Of a stretch of 64,000 bases of DNA, positions 32,844 to 43,462 are shown in pieces; the stretch's first letter is position 1; each line of letters opens with the position of its first letter. The notes beneath the pieces were generated by a model. It worked only from the letters and a program-made list of their open reading frames with translations, was not told the DNA's origin and searched no databases. A program made the translations under genes and the position numbers. Where the stretch lies: positions 1 through 64,000 of the forward strand of contig LLCB01000071.1 of the NCBI GenBank assembly GCA_001414345.1, read 5' to 3'. The DNA is from Hymenoscyphus infarciens. Its lineage: Eukaryota; Ascomycota; Leotiomycetes; Helotiales; Helotiaceae.

Positions 32844-34356
32844 GGATGATCATGGGAAAGGTATATGCATGACATGGAAATTTTCACGTGGTGGGAATTC
32901 TCGTTCATGTCTAATATTGATGCTGTACTCCCTAGGTAGGAGAAAGTGAAAGGGGGAGGGATCGAGAGGCATTTTCGTGTTTTCTGCTCTGTGCTGCTTT
33001 GTGGGCTGAGATGCAGAGGAACAGGATGACCATTATTTGGTTGCGCATAGAATGGAGGGTTTTCCGGAGAGCGGGCTCTTGATGTTTCCCCGGTGGATTT
33101 TTGATGAGAGAGTTCTTTTTTGCTTTCTGCGAGCAGCGAGTGGCTTTTCGTTTACTTGAGGATGCCATACCATATCATATCATATCAGAGCATAGTTAAA
33201 CATTGGGCCGGCGTTTTCTCTTTTCTTTTTTCTTTTTGAGTTCTTTTTGCGTTGCGGGTGCGGGCTCGGGTGCGGGTGTATAAATTTGTATTCCCTTTTT
33301 TACACGACGGTTGTTCTTTGGAAGTTACAGATGCTGGGAAAATTTGATAGGTCTAGGAGTTTTTTCTTTTTTGGTTTGCTTGGGGTTTTACATGGAATTT
33401 GTTGTGCGGGTGCAAAACTTTGGGAAGGGATTCTAAAGGGGTTGTGAAGGGATTGTGAAGGGATTGTGAAGGCTGGTTTGAGTGGGATGGTTTAAATTGA
33501 TAGGTAATTGGTGATAGGGGGGAGGGTTGAGATAGATGAGGATAGTTAAGAGTTGAGATATTTGAGATGGATAAGGATAGTTGAATGAGAAGAAATCGAG
33601 AAGAGAGGTTTTGTGTATGATTGTGGTTTTGTGATTTTGTAGTTTTGTGAATGCTTTGATGTAAGGTGGTTGGGGGGGGGGTGCTGAGACAGTAGGAACG
33701 TTTGTTATATGTGGTTGAGGGGTTGAGGACTGAGGCTTGAGGGCTGAGGGCTGAGGGGATGGGGTTGTGGAGTCGAGGCGAAGGTAGTTGGGTGTTACTT
33801 ACTGCTGAGACGAACTTGGAGTGGGAGGAGGAATGAGGGCGTTTGGGGATTCCGAGAGCTTTGGAAAGAAAGAGGTTGAAATGAATTACATTTCTGGGAA
33901 TATGGTGTTTAAGGTGAAAAGGGGTGCCGGGATATGGGGATATGGGGGTGGGGAATGAAATGGGAGGAGTATGTGGTGGAGAGGGAGATTGTGCGTATGA
34001 GCAAGACTCAAGAGTGAGATTTGAGACTATGCGTGAGAGAGAGCGCGGGTGGGTTCCTTGTGGCCGGTTATCCTTTTTTTTTGTGGGGGGGGGTGGGGGG
34101 GGGGGTACTTAATTCATAGTCACAGACAGAGCTGACGAAAGAATGGATCTGATTGTTGGAACTTGGGCGTGAAAAGCTCTAGATCTTTTATTAGAATAAT
34201 GAAAGTTACTTTTTTGATTTTACATGTTCTCTTTTTCCCCCTTCTCTCTTGAGTCCCTTCTCCCTTCTCCTTTTGAAGGTGGTGAGATTTAATAAATTGA
34301 TACTTGGAAATGGAATTTTTATAAGTTGGGAATTTAAGAACTAGCTAAAGGGTTAA
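32844..34356. other. 3' flank of PLC1 with a C-poor, G-tract-rich stretch
   Basis: Between about 33421 and 33780 the plus strand has only 13 C in 360 bases. G runs of 10 (33672-33681), 9 (34085-34093) and 11 (34095-34105) occur. Three copies of GGGATTGTGAA-like units lie at 33437-33472. No coding frame is supported. Confidence 0.7.
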
Positions 34357-34660
34357 GAAAAAATGTTAGGTTAAGGTTGTTGTTATTATTATTATAATAG
34401 GTTTTTTACTTGGTTATTATTAAGTTTTATTACTTGTATTTTTTAGGTTATTTAGTTAGCTATGTTTTTATTTTAAAGTATATATACAAAGAAGAATTAG
34501 GTAAGAGATAGACTTTTTATAAGTAAGGTATCTGAGTAGCTAGAGTGTTAATGTTAGATTAGAGTTATAGTAATAGATTTTTTATCTGTTAAGCTGCTTA
34601 TTATTAGGTTTTATTACTTGTGTTTTTTAAGTTATTTAGTAAGCTTTTTTTTTAAAAAAA
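34357..34660. repeat. Diverged tandem duplication in an AT-rich block
   Basis: A segment of about 110 bp around 34357-34471 recurs at about 34545-34650; both contain TTATTATTA..TTTTATTACTTGT..TTTTTTA..GTTATTTAGT. TpA-rich composition suggests RIP-mutated repeat debris. Confidence 0.5.
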
Positions 34661-35970
34661 AAATTTATATATAGAAATAAGGATCAGGGAGTAAGACTCG
34701 GGGATGGAGAAGGCTGAAAAGTGTGTGGTGGTATGGATCTGAAATGGTTAGAATGAGTGACAAGTATGAGAGGAGGGGGGAAAGTAAGCGAGAGGTAAAG
34801 ACTTGGGAGAGCGAAAGAATGAAAAGGGAAATTGAGGGAGTACGGAAGAAAAGGAAAGCGAGAAATTGTAGCCTAGAGGAGCTGGGAGAAATAAGACGAA
34901 GGAGAGAGAGAATGGGGTACTTCTTCACCTTTCTGTTCTTCCGAGGTCTGTTGGTTAACAAGAAGTTGCGGATTTCAACTTACAGTGTACAAGAGAAGTA
35001 GCTGTAAATAGTCGTCTGGGCCGCGGAGTCATAACCATGCCTCGTCTCTGGTATTAGATAACCCCGAAGACTGGGACTAAAATAAGAGATGATTGATAAG
35101 GATTGTGAAATGCTCAATCTTCTATCATATCATACTGTTTCGTTTTTCGAATTTTTTATTAATTGAGTTGTGCGTTCAGCAAGGTGGGGTGGATTTCCTG
35201 GGGCAGCTTATTACTGTCACTTATCTTGTCCACCGCGAGCTTGATTCAAATCCAAACTCCCACTTATTGTTTTCCATTTGTGAGTGGTGCGGATTGCGGG
35301 TATGGATGGGATGGTGGGGGTGGCCAGCGTAGGGGTGGCGCTGGTTAGTAGATAATAGATCTTTACTCTACCAGCCAAAAGTTGTCATCTTCTCTTTGAA
35401 ACAGTCCATTGAAAGGGTAGTTCTCATACCTAGAGGACCTCGTCTGAGGTATAGAGCGTGTAGTTCAATCACAGGTATTTAAGCGAATAGTTAGTTATCT
35501 AAACGTGCCAACGACTCAGGTGACGCCCAAAGCTGTTTTGGAGCGATAAATGCACTCGGCTAGAGATTTCATTAGAAGTCAAAACAAAACCAAGTCACAA
35601 AGTAAATCAACATTTCCCTCAGCAACAAAAAAGATGGGAATCATCCAGTACACTGTGAAATCCCAACGTCCGTGAATTATAGACTCGTAGTCTCGGTCCA
35701 CATACAAACAAAGCAATACGTAAACAGCATATCCACCGATCCCCACAGACAGACAATTTGCCGACTAAAAGCGCGGGGAAGGAATAAATTAAAACACCCC
35801 CCATTTCAAAAGCCAGAAGCACCGAAGATCACTGTTCCCGACATCTACAGGTAGCAAACCAAATGCAACTCACTTCGTACAAATACAAGTGAAAAAACAA
35901 TAATTGCCTCATACATTCCCAATTGCCGTTTTGGGAAGATTCAAAATACAGTTTACCCACCTCAAGCGTA
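34661..35970. other. Gene-poor region
   Basis: No supported gene. Overlapping charged frames at 34665-35001 on both strands are shadows of a purine-rich stretch. Confidence 0.4.
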
Positions 35971-36143
35971 CGGACTGTTCTGGCAATTCACTCTAAAAAG
36001 GATAAAAGAGTACTGATTTTACGCTAACCTAAACTCACTCGAAACCATGATTTTGGTGACAAAACTTTATGATAACTGTAAAAAAGGCCTATAACTTTAA
36101 ACAGGGATACTATACTTTTACAGCGAGTTGACCGAACAGTCTG
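35971..36143. mobile_element. MITE copy A, mariner-type, 173 bp
   Basis: Terminal inverted repeats of about 31 bp: left begins CGGACTGTTCTGGCAATTCA; right, reverse-complemented, begins CAGACTGTTCGGTCAACTCG. TA flanks both ends (35969-35970 and 36144-36145). The interior is nearly the same as in copy B at 39708-39877. Confidence 0.85.
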
Positions 36144-39100
36144 TACCCAGCGCAAAGGGAAATTTCCTAATTCGCTCGAAGGCCAAGGGATAACAAACAA
36201 AACGCCGCAAGAGATTCATAGCCATACACGAAGCCTTGTACCGAGTGTACGCATACTCCAGAAATACACCCTGCTTATCAATTCAATACTACCAGTCAAC
36301 CCAATCCTCCTTAAATAGAAACGTTGCTATCCGCTTTATCCATCGTTTCTATTTTCCTTCTTCGAGAATTAAGGTAGTATCCGCGGCTTGTCCCGTCAAA
36401 GCGGATGAGGCGGGGGTTTTTCCCCTTGTAAGGTTGGGCCCTCGATGGATTGGGGTTTAAAACTTCAATGGAAAAATAAAAAAAATAAATGGAGTTCGGG
36501 AAATTCGGGTAATGGAAAGGTTGGATTAAAGCATGAATGAGATATATCATTTTCCCCCTCGTTTTCGTTTTCTTGAATTGCTGTCTTGTGAGGAAGTTGG
36601 TCCACGTGGAACTCGCGTGTTGAAACGGAAACGGATTTGTTCCATTTCGGATGCTGATTAGGGCAAATGTGCTGGTAATAGTGAGTGAGATAAGAATTGA
36701 GACAACCGGGATGGGTGAGAACCTTGATGGTCGCTTCCTAATGAGGCCTTGTTTGCGAACAAATGTATAGAAAGCTGGAGTATGTGCGGGCCTTTTGTTA
36801 TGTGTAGGGATTTGATGACAGTGCTCAAGCGGGCGGTTTGCCCGGTGCTTTGAAGCATGTCAAAACAAGGATTGTATTTCGGCCCAGCATCGTGGGGTCT
36901 TTCTGGGCGTAGTGAAGAAGTTGGATTGAATCCTGCGTGTGAGGAAATGGCAACAGGCGAGTGAAATTGGAGACAGGTAAAGTGAATGAGACAATCACGT
37001 TCGTGTGAGAAAGGAAAGAAAAAAACGAAGCTCAGAAGAGACCCTGAATCAAGGTCCTCGGTAGTCAAAAACTCAACGATTACAAACACTTGTAAGATCC
37101 AACATTGCATTCTTGTACGCATTTCCAAACGCACAATTGTATTCACTCGATAGAGGACAAATCATAACTGACAACTTACTATCAAATGGTCTCGGCATAC
37201 TTGCTGCCAACGTGCCTCCCGCAATCTTCTCTCCGCAACTGAAAAAGAAGCGCCGAACTGTCAAATAGTGACATCATTCACTAGTATGATGAAACTCCAA
37301 AAAAGGAAAAGTGATATGAAATTCATTGCAGCCCATCGTCTCACAAGAAAGGTAAAGCAGTGACCAGGGGACGCCAAAACATTCCATTTCACGGATGTAT
37401 TCCGAGCCACAGAAACGTGTCAGCCACTTCATAAGACGCCACTCTTGTATCCTGACGCCGCGGTGGCCTGACTTTTGATAGCAATCAATCCCAGAGTACG
37501 TAAATACCGCAATACATTGAGTACGCACATGCCGAGAGAAGAAAAGCATAGTGAGAAGAGCGCTTGCACTACTAGTGCTGCATTTCCGCATCTCCGACAA
37601 TGCACTGCAAACATATTTTATTGTTGAACCAAGATTGACGGCCATCTTGCTTCAAATCTCAAGGAGCGAAGACATGCAGTAGACTGATGCCATTGTGAAA
37701 GGCACTGATGACTAGGATCCTAAACTGCAGGATGTAGCGGAGCACAACATTTCAAGATAATTAGTGGTTCGTAACCCGAGTACCGGGAGATGATGGAGCA
37801 GAGAACCTAGAAAGAAAGAGAATGGTACCTCCGTACCGGCCGAAAATCGAGATTTCTGGAAAATGCAATCATTGCACAGCCGTGACAATTGTTCAACACA
37901 GAACATGATGTGTATTGCGTGTTGTGTTGAGGCAATACAAGAACTCAAATAATTCAAATACTTGGTGGTGATCTCAAATTTGCAGTGTACTAAAGCTTTA
38001 GTAACGGTTGACTTGCAAAGAACTCTTAAATCGGAGCAAAGCGCTAATTGTCTGAACTATGCGACCTGCTGTGCATAGCAGTTGGCTGTAGACAAGAATG
38101 AGTGATCAAAATGACTAACCCGTCTCTGCCCCGAGACAATGGACCCAGGAGCTAGGGTACGGTTGTGGCTGCAGGCTACCGTGAGACGGAAATGGAGAGA
38201 ACCCGAGGATCGAGTTGTGACGATCCGAATCCAAGATATAACAATTGATAGCAGAACTGCCAGAGCAAGGCAAGTCCGATGTCGGTGTCTCTGCAGGATT
38301 GGTGACGAGGAGGTTTTGACAAGTCGTTTTACCCGGTGGATTTGAGCATAGGAAGGTGTTAGTGTTCGGGGGTGCTCAAACATCCCTCTTCGGATCGAAA
38401 ATTGCATACCATGTTACTCGGACGAGCGGTGAAGTTCGTGCCGAATGGATAGGTGGACGGCATCGCTTTGTGCACCCGGCCGAGAACTGGTGGCATCAAC
38501 GTCGGTGTTGGTAAAATCTCATGAGATTGGTGAAAGTGCGAAGCATGCAAGTGCGGCCAAGCGGGCAAACCAACAAGATCCTCGATTCTAGCGCCTATGC
38601 ACTTTGTAAATTCCGACTGACTGGATCCGTAATGCATCAGTATCAATAATCTTGAGACCTTGGGCCTCAATTAAGGAGATGCAGATGCACCTTTCAAAGA
38701 GCTATCAGCTGGTCTCCACGAACCTCTTCCACCTGTTGTCTTTTCAGTCGCTCCTCCCTTCCACCAACTCGGATCTCGCCAAAAGAAGACTGCCCCGAGC
38801 CATATCGATAAAGCCGATCTGCCTCTGGGGTTTTTTTTGTTTGGGTCGGCCAACCATGCAGCTAGGATTCGGCATGTCTACCGGGAGGTAGTTCCGTGGC
38901 TCTGGGTTCCGTTGAGAAATCCTCATACTTATAAGTTATCATACAGTCCGGTTGATCTCGCAACTCTCGAAATTCGTGGTGCGACTGAACGGTATCTTGC
39001 GCGGGACACATCCAGATGCACAATGTGTTTTCCTGTCGAGGGACCTTGCCTTCCGCTTGCGTGGAGGCCTGGCAAGTCGTATCCGGTCAACGTTTCCCGT

Positions 39101-39707
39101 ACACGCCTCGCAAAGTGACTTGCAGCATCAAAATGAAGAGCACTGATCCAGTGCTGTATATAGCCGCAGTTGACAGCAAAGACACCGCACCTTCCCGAAG
39201 AAGCAGTTGTAAGGTCCCGTATCGCGGATACGCACTTCGCGCGACTCGAGTTTTGGAGAAGAAATTGTATTCAAGACGACGAACCATGGATTTTCGAGGT
39301 TCTCACTTCTCAGCCATCTCCAAAGTGGGCAGGCATTGATGGCCTGACTTCTCGACACTAGCAGGGTAAGGAGGCTTTGGACGGCTGAGAAGCCGGAACC
39401 TTAGTAATCCCTCCATTGGTCTGTTACTCTTTTGCAGGCCACATTTGTTTTGCTCATTGCCCCCATACTATACTCCGTGGCCCCCGCTCGAGTTCTCCAG
39501 GGTTGTGTCTGTTTGGAAGTCGATGCACCCCACGAAGTATTTCTGATAGCTCAGAAATTCGCTATCTTGGTCGGTACCCACTACTGAAGTTCGGGTTACT
39601 CCAGTTGCAGTCGATTCCAACAATCGAGATTAGTTTTATGGCTCTAGCCTATTGATTGAGATCCGACGGTCGTATGTACAAATTTGCAGGTTGCATACTC
39701 TCGCATA
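36144..39707. other. Gene-poor region with possible decayed coding scraps
   Basis: Frames at 37073-37264, 37274-37645 and 38359-38670 on the minus strand and 39016-39339 on the plus strand read like pieces of small cysteine-containing proteins, but none forms a complete gene. At 39405-39587 (+) an ATG-less frame begins with a signal-peptide-like hydrophobic stretch followed by G-C-V-C-L-E-V. I cannot support an intact gene. Confidence 0.3.
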
Positions 39708-39877
39708 CAGACTGTTCTTGCAAGTCACCCTAAAAATGACAAATGAGCACTGATTTTACGCTAACCCAAAACTTGAAACCATCATTTTGGTGACAAAGCT
39801 TTATGAGAACTGTAAAAAAGCCCAATAACTTTAAAAAGGGGCAATATACTTTTACAGTGAATTGACCGAATAGTGTG
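39708..39877. mobile_element. MITE copy B, mariner-type, 170 bp
   Basis: Left end CAGACTGTTCTTGCAAGTCA; right end reverse-complemented CACACTATTCGGTCAATTCA; TA at 39706-39707 and 39878-39879. Shares its interior (for example GATTTTACGCTAACC and GGTGACAAAGCTTTATGA) with copy A. Confidence 0.85.
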
Positions 39878-39889
39878 TACTAGTAGAAG

Positions 39890-40184
39890 GGCTTTGGCTA
39901 AATCGCCTGACCCTTTTGACTAAATCGCCTGACTCTAACCCGATTAGGCACTCTTATCACGCCCGTATAACACTAATTCTCTATTCTAAGGGATAGTAAC
40001 CTAGTTTTTGAGGTTAGGGTTAGTTAGGGTTAGTTAGGGTTAGGGATCGGGTGTGGGTTAGGGCTAGGGATAAGGGTTAGTGATATATGATTTTGTACTT
40101 TGGTAGTGTTCGCGACCGGAAAATGTCCCAATTTGGTTAGATCAGGCGATTTAGTCAAAAGGGTCAGGGGATTTAGCAAAACTC
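39890..40184. mobile_element. MITE of 295 bp with 8-bp target duplication and TTAGGG-like core
   Basis: Perfect 8-bp direct repeats AGTAGAAG flank the element (39882-39889 and 40185-40192). Its ends are inverted repeats of about 45 bp containing GCTAAATC[GC]CCTGACCC and GACTAAATCGCCTGA. The 8-bp duplication points to hAT-type mobilisation. At 40014-40045 the interior holds an array of TTAGGG and TTAG units. Confidence 0.85.
40014..40045 (+). repeat. Interstitial telomere-like TTAGGG array inside the MITE
   Basis: The order is TTAGGG, TTAG, TTAGGG, TTAG, TTAGGG, TTAGGG, followed by looser GGGTTAGGG variants to about 40080. TTAGGG is the canonical telomere repeat of filamentous ascomycetes. 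Confidence 0.8.
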
Positions 40185-40192
40185 AGTAGAAG

Positions 40193-41629
40193 CCCTCGGT
40201 GGTGCATGGTCGCTTGATAACCCGTGCTTGTGGATGTCGTTTGGGAATCGTGCATTGCCGTGACGTTGAAGTCCTCATAGCCACGTTTTTTCAGGGACGG
40301 AGTGACCGAGTGGAGGTACGTGTAAATAGCTGCCAGAGTCGCGCCGGTCCACTTGCATGTTTGATATTCGAGGGTTCAAATGCCCAAGTCAAATGAAATC
40401 TTCGGCCGCGTGGCAGCTATAGCAACAACCTATGTATCCCTTAACGAAGTCCTTACTTCTCTAGACGTTGTATAATCGTCTAAAGCAGTAAGTGGAGGCC
40501 GATTTCCGCCTCATTGATGGCCAAAGCGCAGCCGAGACAATGACCCTGGTACCCGGCGAAGGAAACGCACATTGCAGCTATTTTCGCACCTTGAAACAAG
40601 ACATAATCCAGAAAAAAAGGAAAAGACATGTCGATATTTCCCCATGCAATCACCAAGGCTCTTCGTGCACTCAAATTCCTTCTCAATCCGAATTACATCA
40701 GCAAACCGAGCAGCCCCGACAGCAAGTTCGCAGCCATTTTCCGTTTTCATGAGATGGGTCGTCTCGTAGATTGAACACTGATCATCCATTCGGTCCAACA
40801 GTGACTGAAAACCTTAGTATCGGTGGTGGGGTCGAGATTCAGAAGCTAATGAAAGCAATGAAAGCTAAACTCGTTCGCTCGTGTCGTGCAAGCCCTACGA
40901 GGCGGTAGGGAGGCGATCTCTCCTTGAACTAGGGGTCCCGCAGCGCTGGGACTGATGTCTGTGATACATCTAAAGCGTCTCTTGCCTTGACCGACAATTC
41001 GCGACCTTGACCTCCAGATGCATATTTCATTCAAATCGGGCAGTTTGTGAGCTGTGACATTCCGTTCCGCAACGCCCAGCACCTTTCCGATCTTCGACGT
41101 CTCCACCTGTTTTTTTTCCATTTATCGAAAGTGATAAACACCTAGTCTTGAGTAGCATTGAGTCCATAAATGTGTCGGGAAGTGAGTAACTACCCATTCC
41201 CCATGATAATTTCCCAAATAGATTTACTGACCCACGCAAAGTTTCATCCGGGGAGTTGTTGAAGATATCTATCACCGCTAGCGAACTTAAACGGCGTGCC
41301 TGCAGGTAGCATTGTAGGATCCAAGCAGAAAATCGTCTTGAATTCGTGCAGATATCCGTGTCGTGCTACAGCAAGAATTGCGCAGTTTGTTTTCCTCTTA
41401 TGAATCTCGCAAGAAGCTTCTATTCTCGTGGACCCTGAGCCGATTCTTGTACTGTTGAGAAGGAAAGGGTATGTATAAAGATCGTCCCCCCAATCGTAAA
41501 AAGGCTGATTCATCAAGCTCATCAACATACTCTTCATTCATCAACAGATACACTCTTTCAACACACAATCCTCCTATCACCATTCAAATTTTCTCTGTCG
41601 CTCCCAAGACTTAATCCAATACCGCAACA
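40193..41629. other. Upstream region of the cysteine-knuckle microprotein gene
   Basis: Minus-strand frames at 40511-40798 and 41244-41537 look protein-like (several Cys, a Y-P motif) but overlap the promoter and leader of the plus-strand gene at 41630, and neither has a signal peptide or splice structure I can defend. Confidence 0.3.
41474..41480 (+). promoter_or_regulatory. TATA box of the 67-aa cysteine-knuckle protein gene
   Basis: TATAAAG lies about 150 bp before the ATG at 41630; a CA/CT-rich leader follows. Confidence 0.5.
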
Positions 41630-41888
41630 ATGGTCTGCACTTCAACATCTTGCCGAGTTGGTGGTCTCAAGACCATCCAGAATACTCGTCAAGCAACATT
41701 GACAACCACCAACCCAAGTGTGAGGGTTGTTCCAGTAAGATAAAGCCTCTATTGGTCATGGAATCAATGATGAAAGCTGATAACCATAGAAGATGACTGG
41801 TGTCAGATGCCCAACCTGTGCTGCCAACGGACAGGAGAGTTGGGTCATTCCTGGACGCCAATGTGGATATTGCGGCACGAATTGCTGA
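41630..41888 (+). CDS. Spliced 67-aa protein with two CxxC knuckles (zinc-ribbon-like)
   Basis: Exons 41630-41734 and 41790-41888 flank a 55-bp intron (GTAAGA..CATAG with a GCTGATAAC branch point); both exons are in phase 0. The N-terminus carries C3 and C8. The second exon encodes C42-P-T-C45, then E-S-W-V-I-P-G-R-Q, then C60-G-Y-C63 and a terminal C67, an arrangement like a small zinc ribbon or rubredoxin-type site. The ATG context (CAACAATGG) is good, and a TATA box and CA-rich leader precede it. There is no signal peptide, so an intracellular site is likely. I believe small fungal proteins with the W-V-I-P-G-R..C-x-Y-C-G-T ending exist, but I know no function. The gene is easily missed because each exon is about 100 bp. 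Confidence 0.75.
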
Positions 41889-43462
41889 ATGAACAGTAAT
41901 CAAAGAACTCTCCAACGCAGAAGCAAGAACTGACATGGAAACAAGACGAAATCTAGTATTGCACCACATACACAAACTTGAGGAAGCGAGAAACAATTCA
42001 AAAGTCGGAGAGGGATGCTTGGAGAAAATGGCCACATGTCGCTGAGGGTCTGGTGCTGGCAGTAGTGGAACAAGATTGAGTAGCAGTGCTTTTTCGTACG
42101 ACGGTCTTTGGACCGCGTTCCGTGCTTGCAAAAGTTTCATATTGGTTTAGGGTCTTTGTTTGGATATATCGCTCTGTTTGGATATTTGGTCAGCGACAAC
42201 TTCTCAAGTTTCCCCAATGCAAAAGAATGGAGTTTCTCATTGGTGTCAATTCTTGTCTTCCAAGCATGCCGTGCAATGATGAGTGTGGTTTCAACAGATA
42301 TGACGATGTGGCAAAAATCAAGAGTCGATGTATCTGGCTTGACTTCATCCGACGCTTCTTTCAATGTCCCGATGTGCATACTGGCGATGCGGTGCTCTCC
42401 ACCTCGAACCGGTCTGTTCAGGTCACACAAAGTAGGACATCAGTGGTGTCAAGTCTTGCATTAGCCTCCAGGCGATTGAGTCATTGAGGGTGGTATGTCG
42501 TTGATTTTAAAGAGAGGTAAATCACTCGAGGTTCGCCAGGTACGAGGAGCGTGGCCCTTTTATAAAGGTCGCGTTTCTTCCAAGGCAGATATACGCCCCG
42601 AATGCGAGTGGACGAAATCGATATCCATGGTTCCATTAACGAGTTAAAACGATTGCCGTGGTCCAGAAATCCTAGGGGACATCTCTTTTGAGTTCCTTTC
42701 TTGGAAGTGCGGTAGCACAAGATCCGCGCAACCAGGGCATTGAAGGGGTGGGCTTGGTCGTGCTTCCGAGGTGTCAGATCGCACATGAACACGGAGATGG
42801 CTCCGTCGAGTTTCCGGGTTGCAATCGAGTTTAAGAAAGGGGTCTGTCAAGTTGCAAAGTTGACTTGCCGTGTCTCACAGTACTAGACTGACTGTATGGT
42901 CGGACTGTACTCCCTACCACTCAAAGGAGTCTCCCGACATGGCGCTTTCTTCGCTCTTCGTTTCCGGGTCGGCCTGGTAGCTGCCTCTGAAATGAAGCCA
43001 AAAACAGGAAGAGATACCGTCAACACCGATAGTTGTGGGGACGGAAGTACAAGGGCGACTAGATGAGAGCAAACTGTGAGGTTGGAGGAGTTTGAAACGC
43101 ATTGCTATGAGGCGAGTTAAGTGCACGTGATCGACCTCAAATTTCGGGTTTTGCGAAACAAATCTGATCGTGCGGTGGGAGCCTGGTGGTTAAAAGTATG
43201 CTGACATCTAATTCCACTATACATTCGACCAAGTATGCAAAAAACAAAGTCCTAATGCCACTGATTCTTCGATGTATCGCAGGTGCAAAGACCACTCTCA
43301 TGAAAACTCGCTAATAACCAGGAGAAAATTTAGCAATACATCTCGGGAGCTTGACTGTATCCCTTGACGCCAGTTTGAATACAGGTACAGAAGCAAACGC
43401 CTTGACTCCAACAGGGATTTAAGCCCCAAAACCCCCAAAACCTCACCAGCACAAGATTTATG
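41889..43462. other. Intergenic, 1.6 kb
   Basis: Several overlapping open frames at 42086-42487 in two plus frames and one minus frame, none recognisable. Downstream flank of the pyrophosphatase gene at the right end. Confidence 0.4.

Noticed and set aside
36658..37146. 162-aa minus frame
   Set aside because: No domain, no leader, and overlapping frames of similar length; treated as chance.
40300..40400. tRNA-like boxes (GACCGAGTGG and GGTTCAAAT)
   Set aside because: The T-stem does not pair and no acceptor stem closes; not a tRNA.
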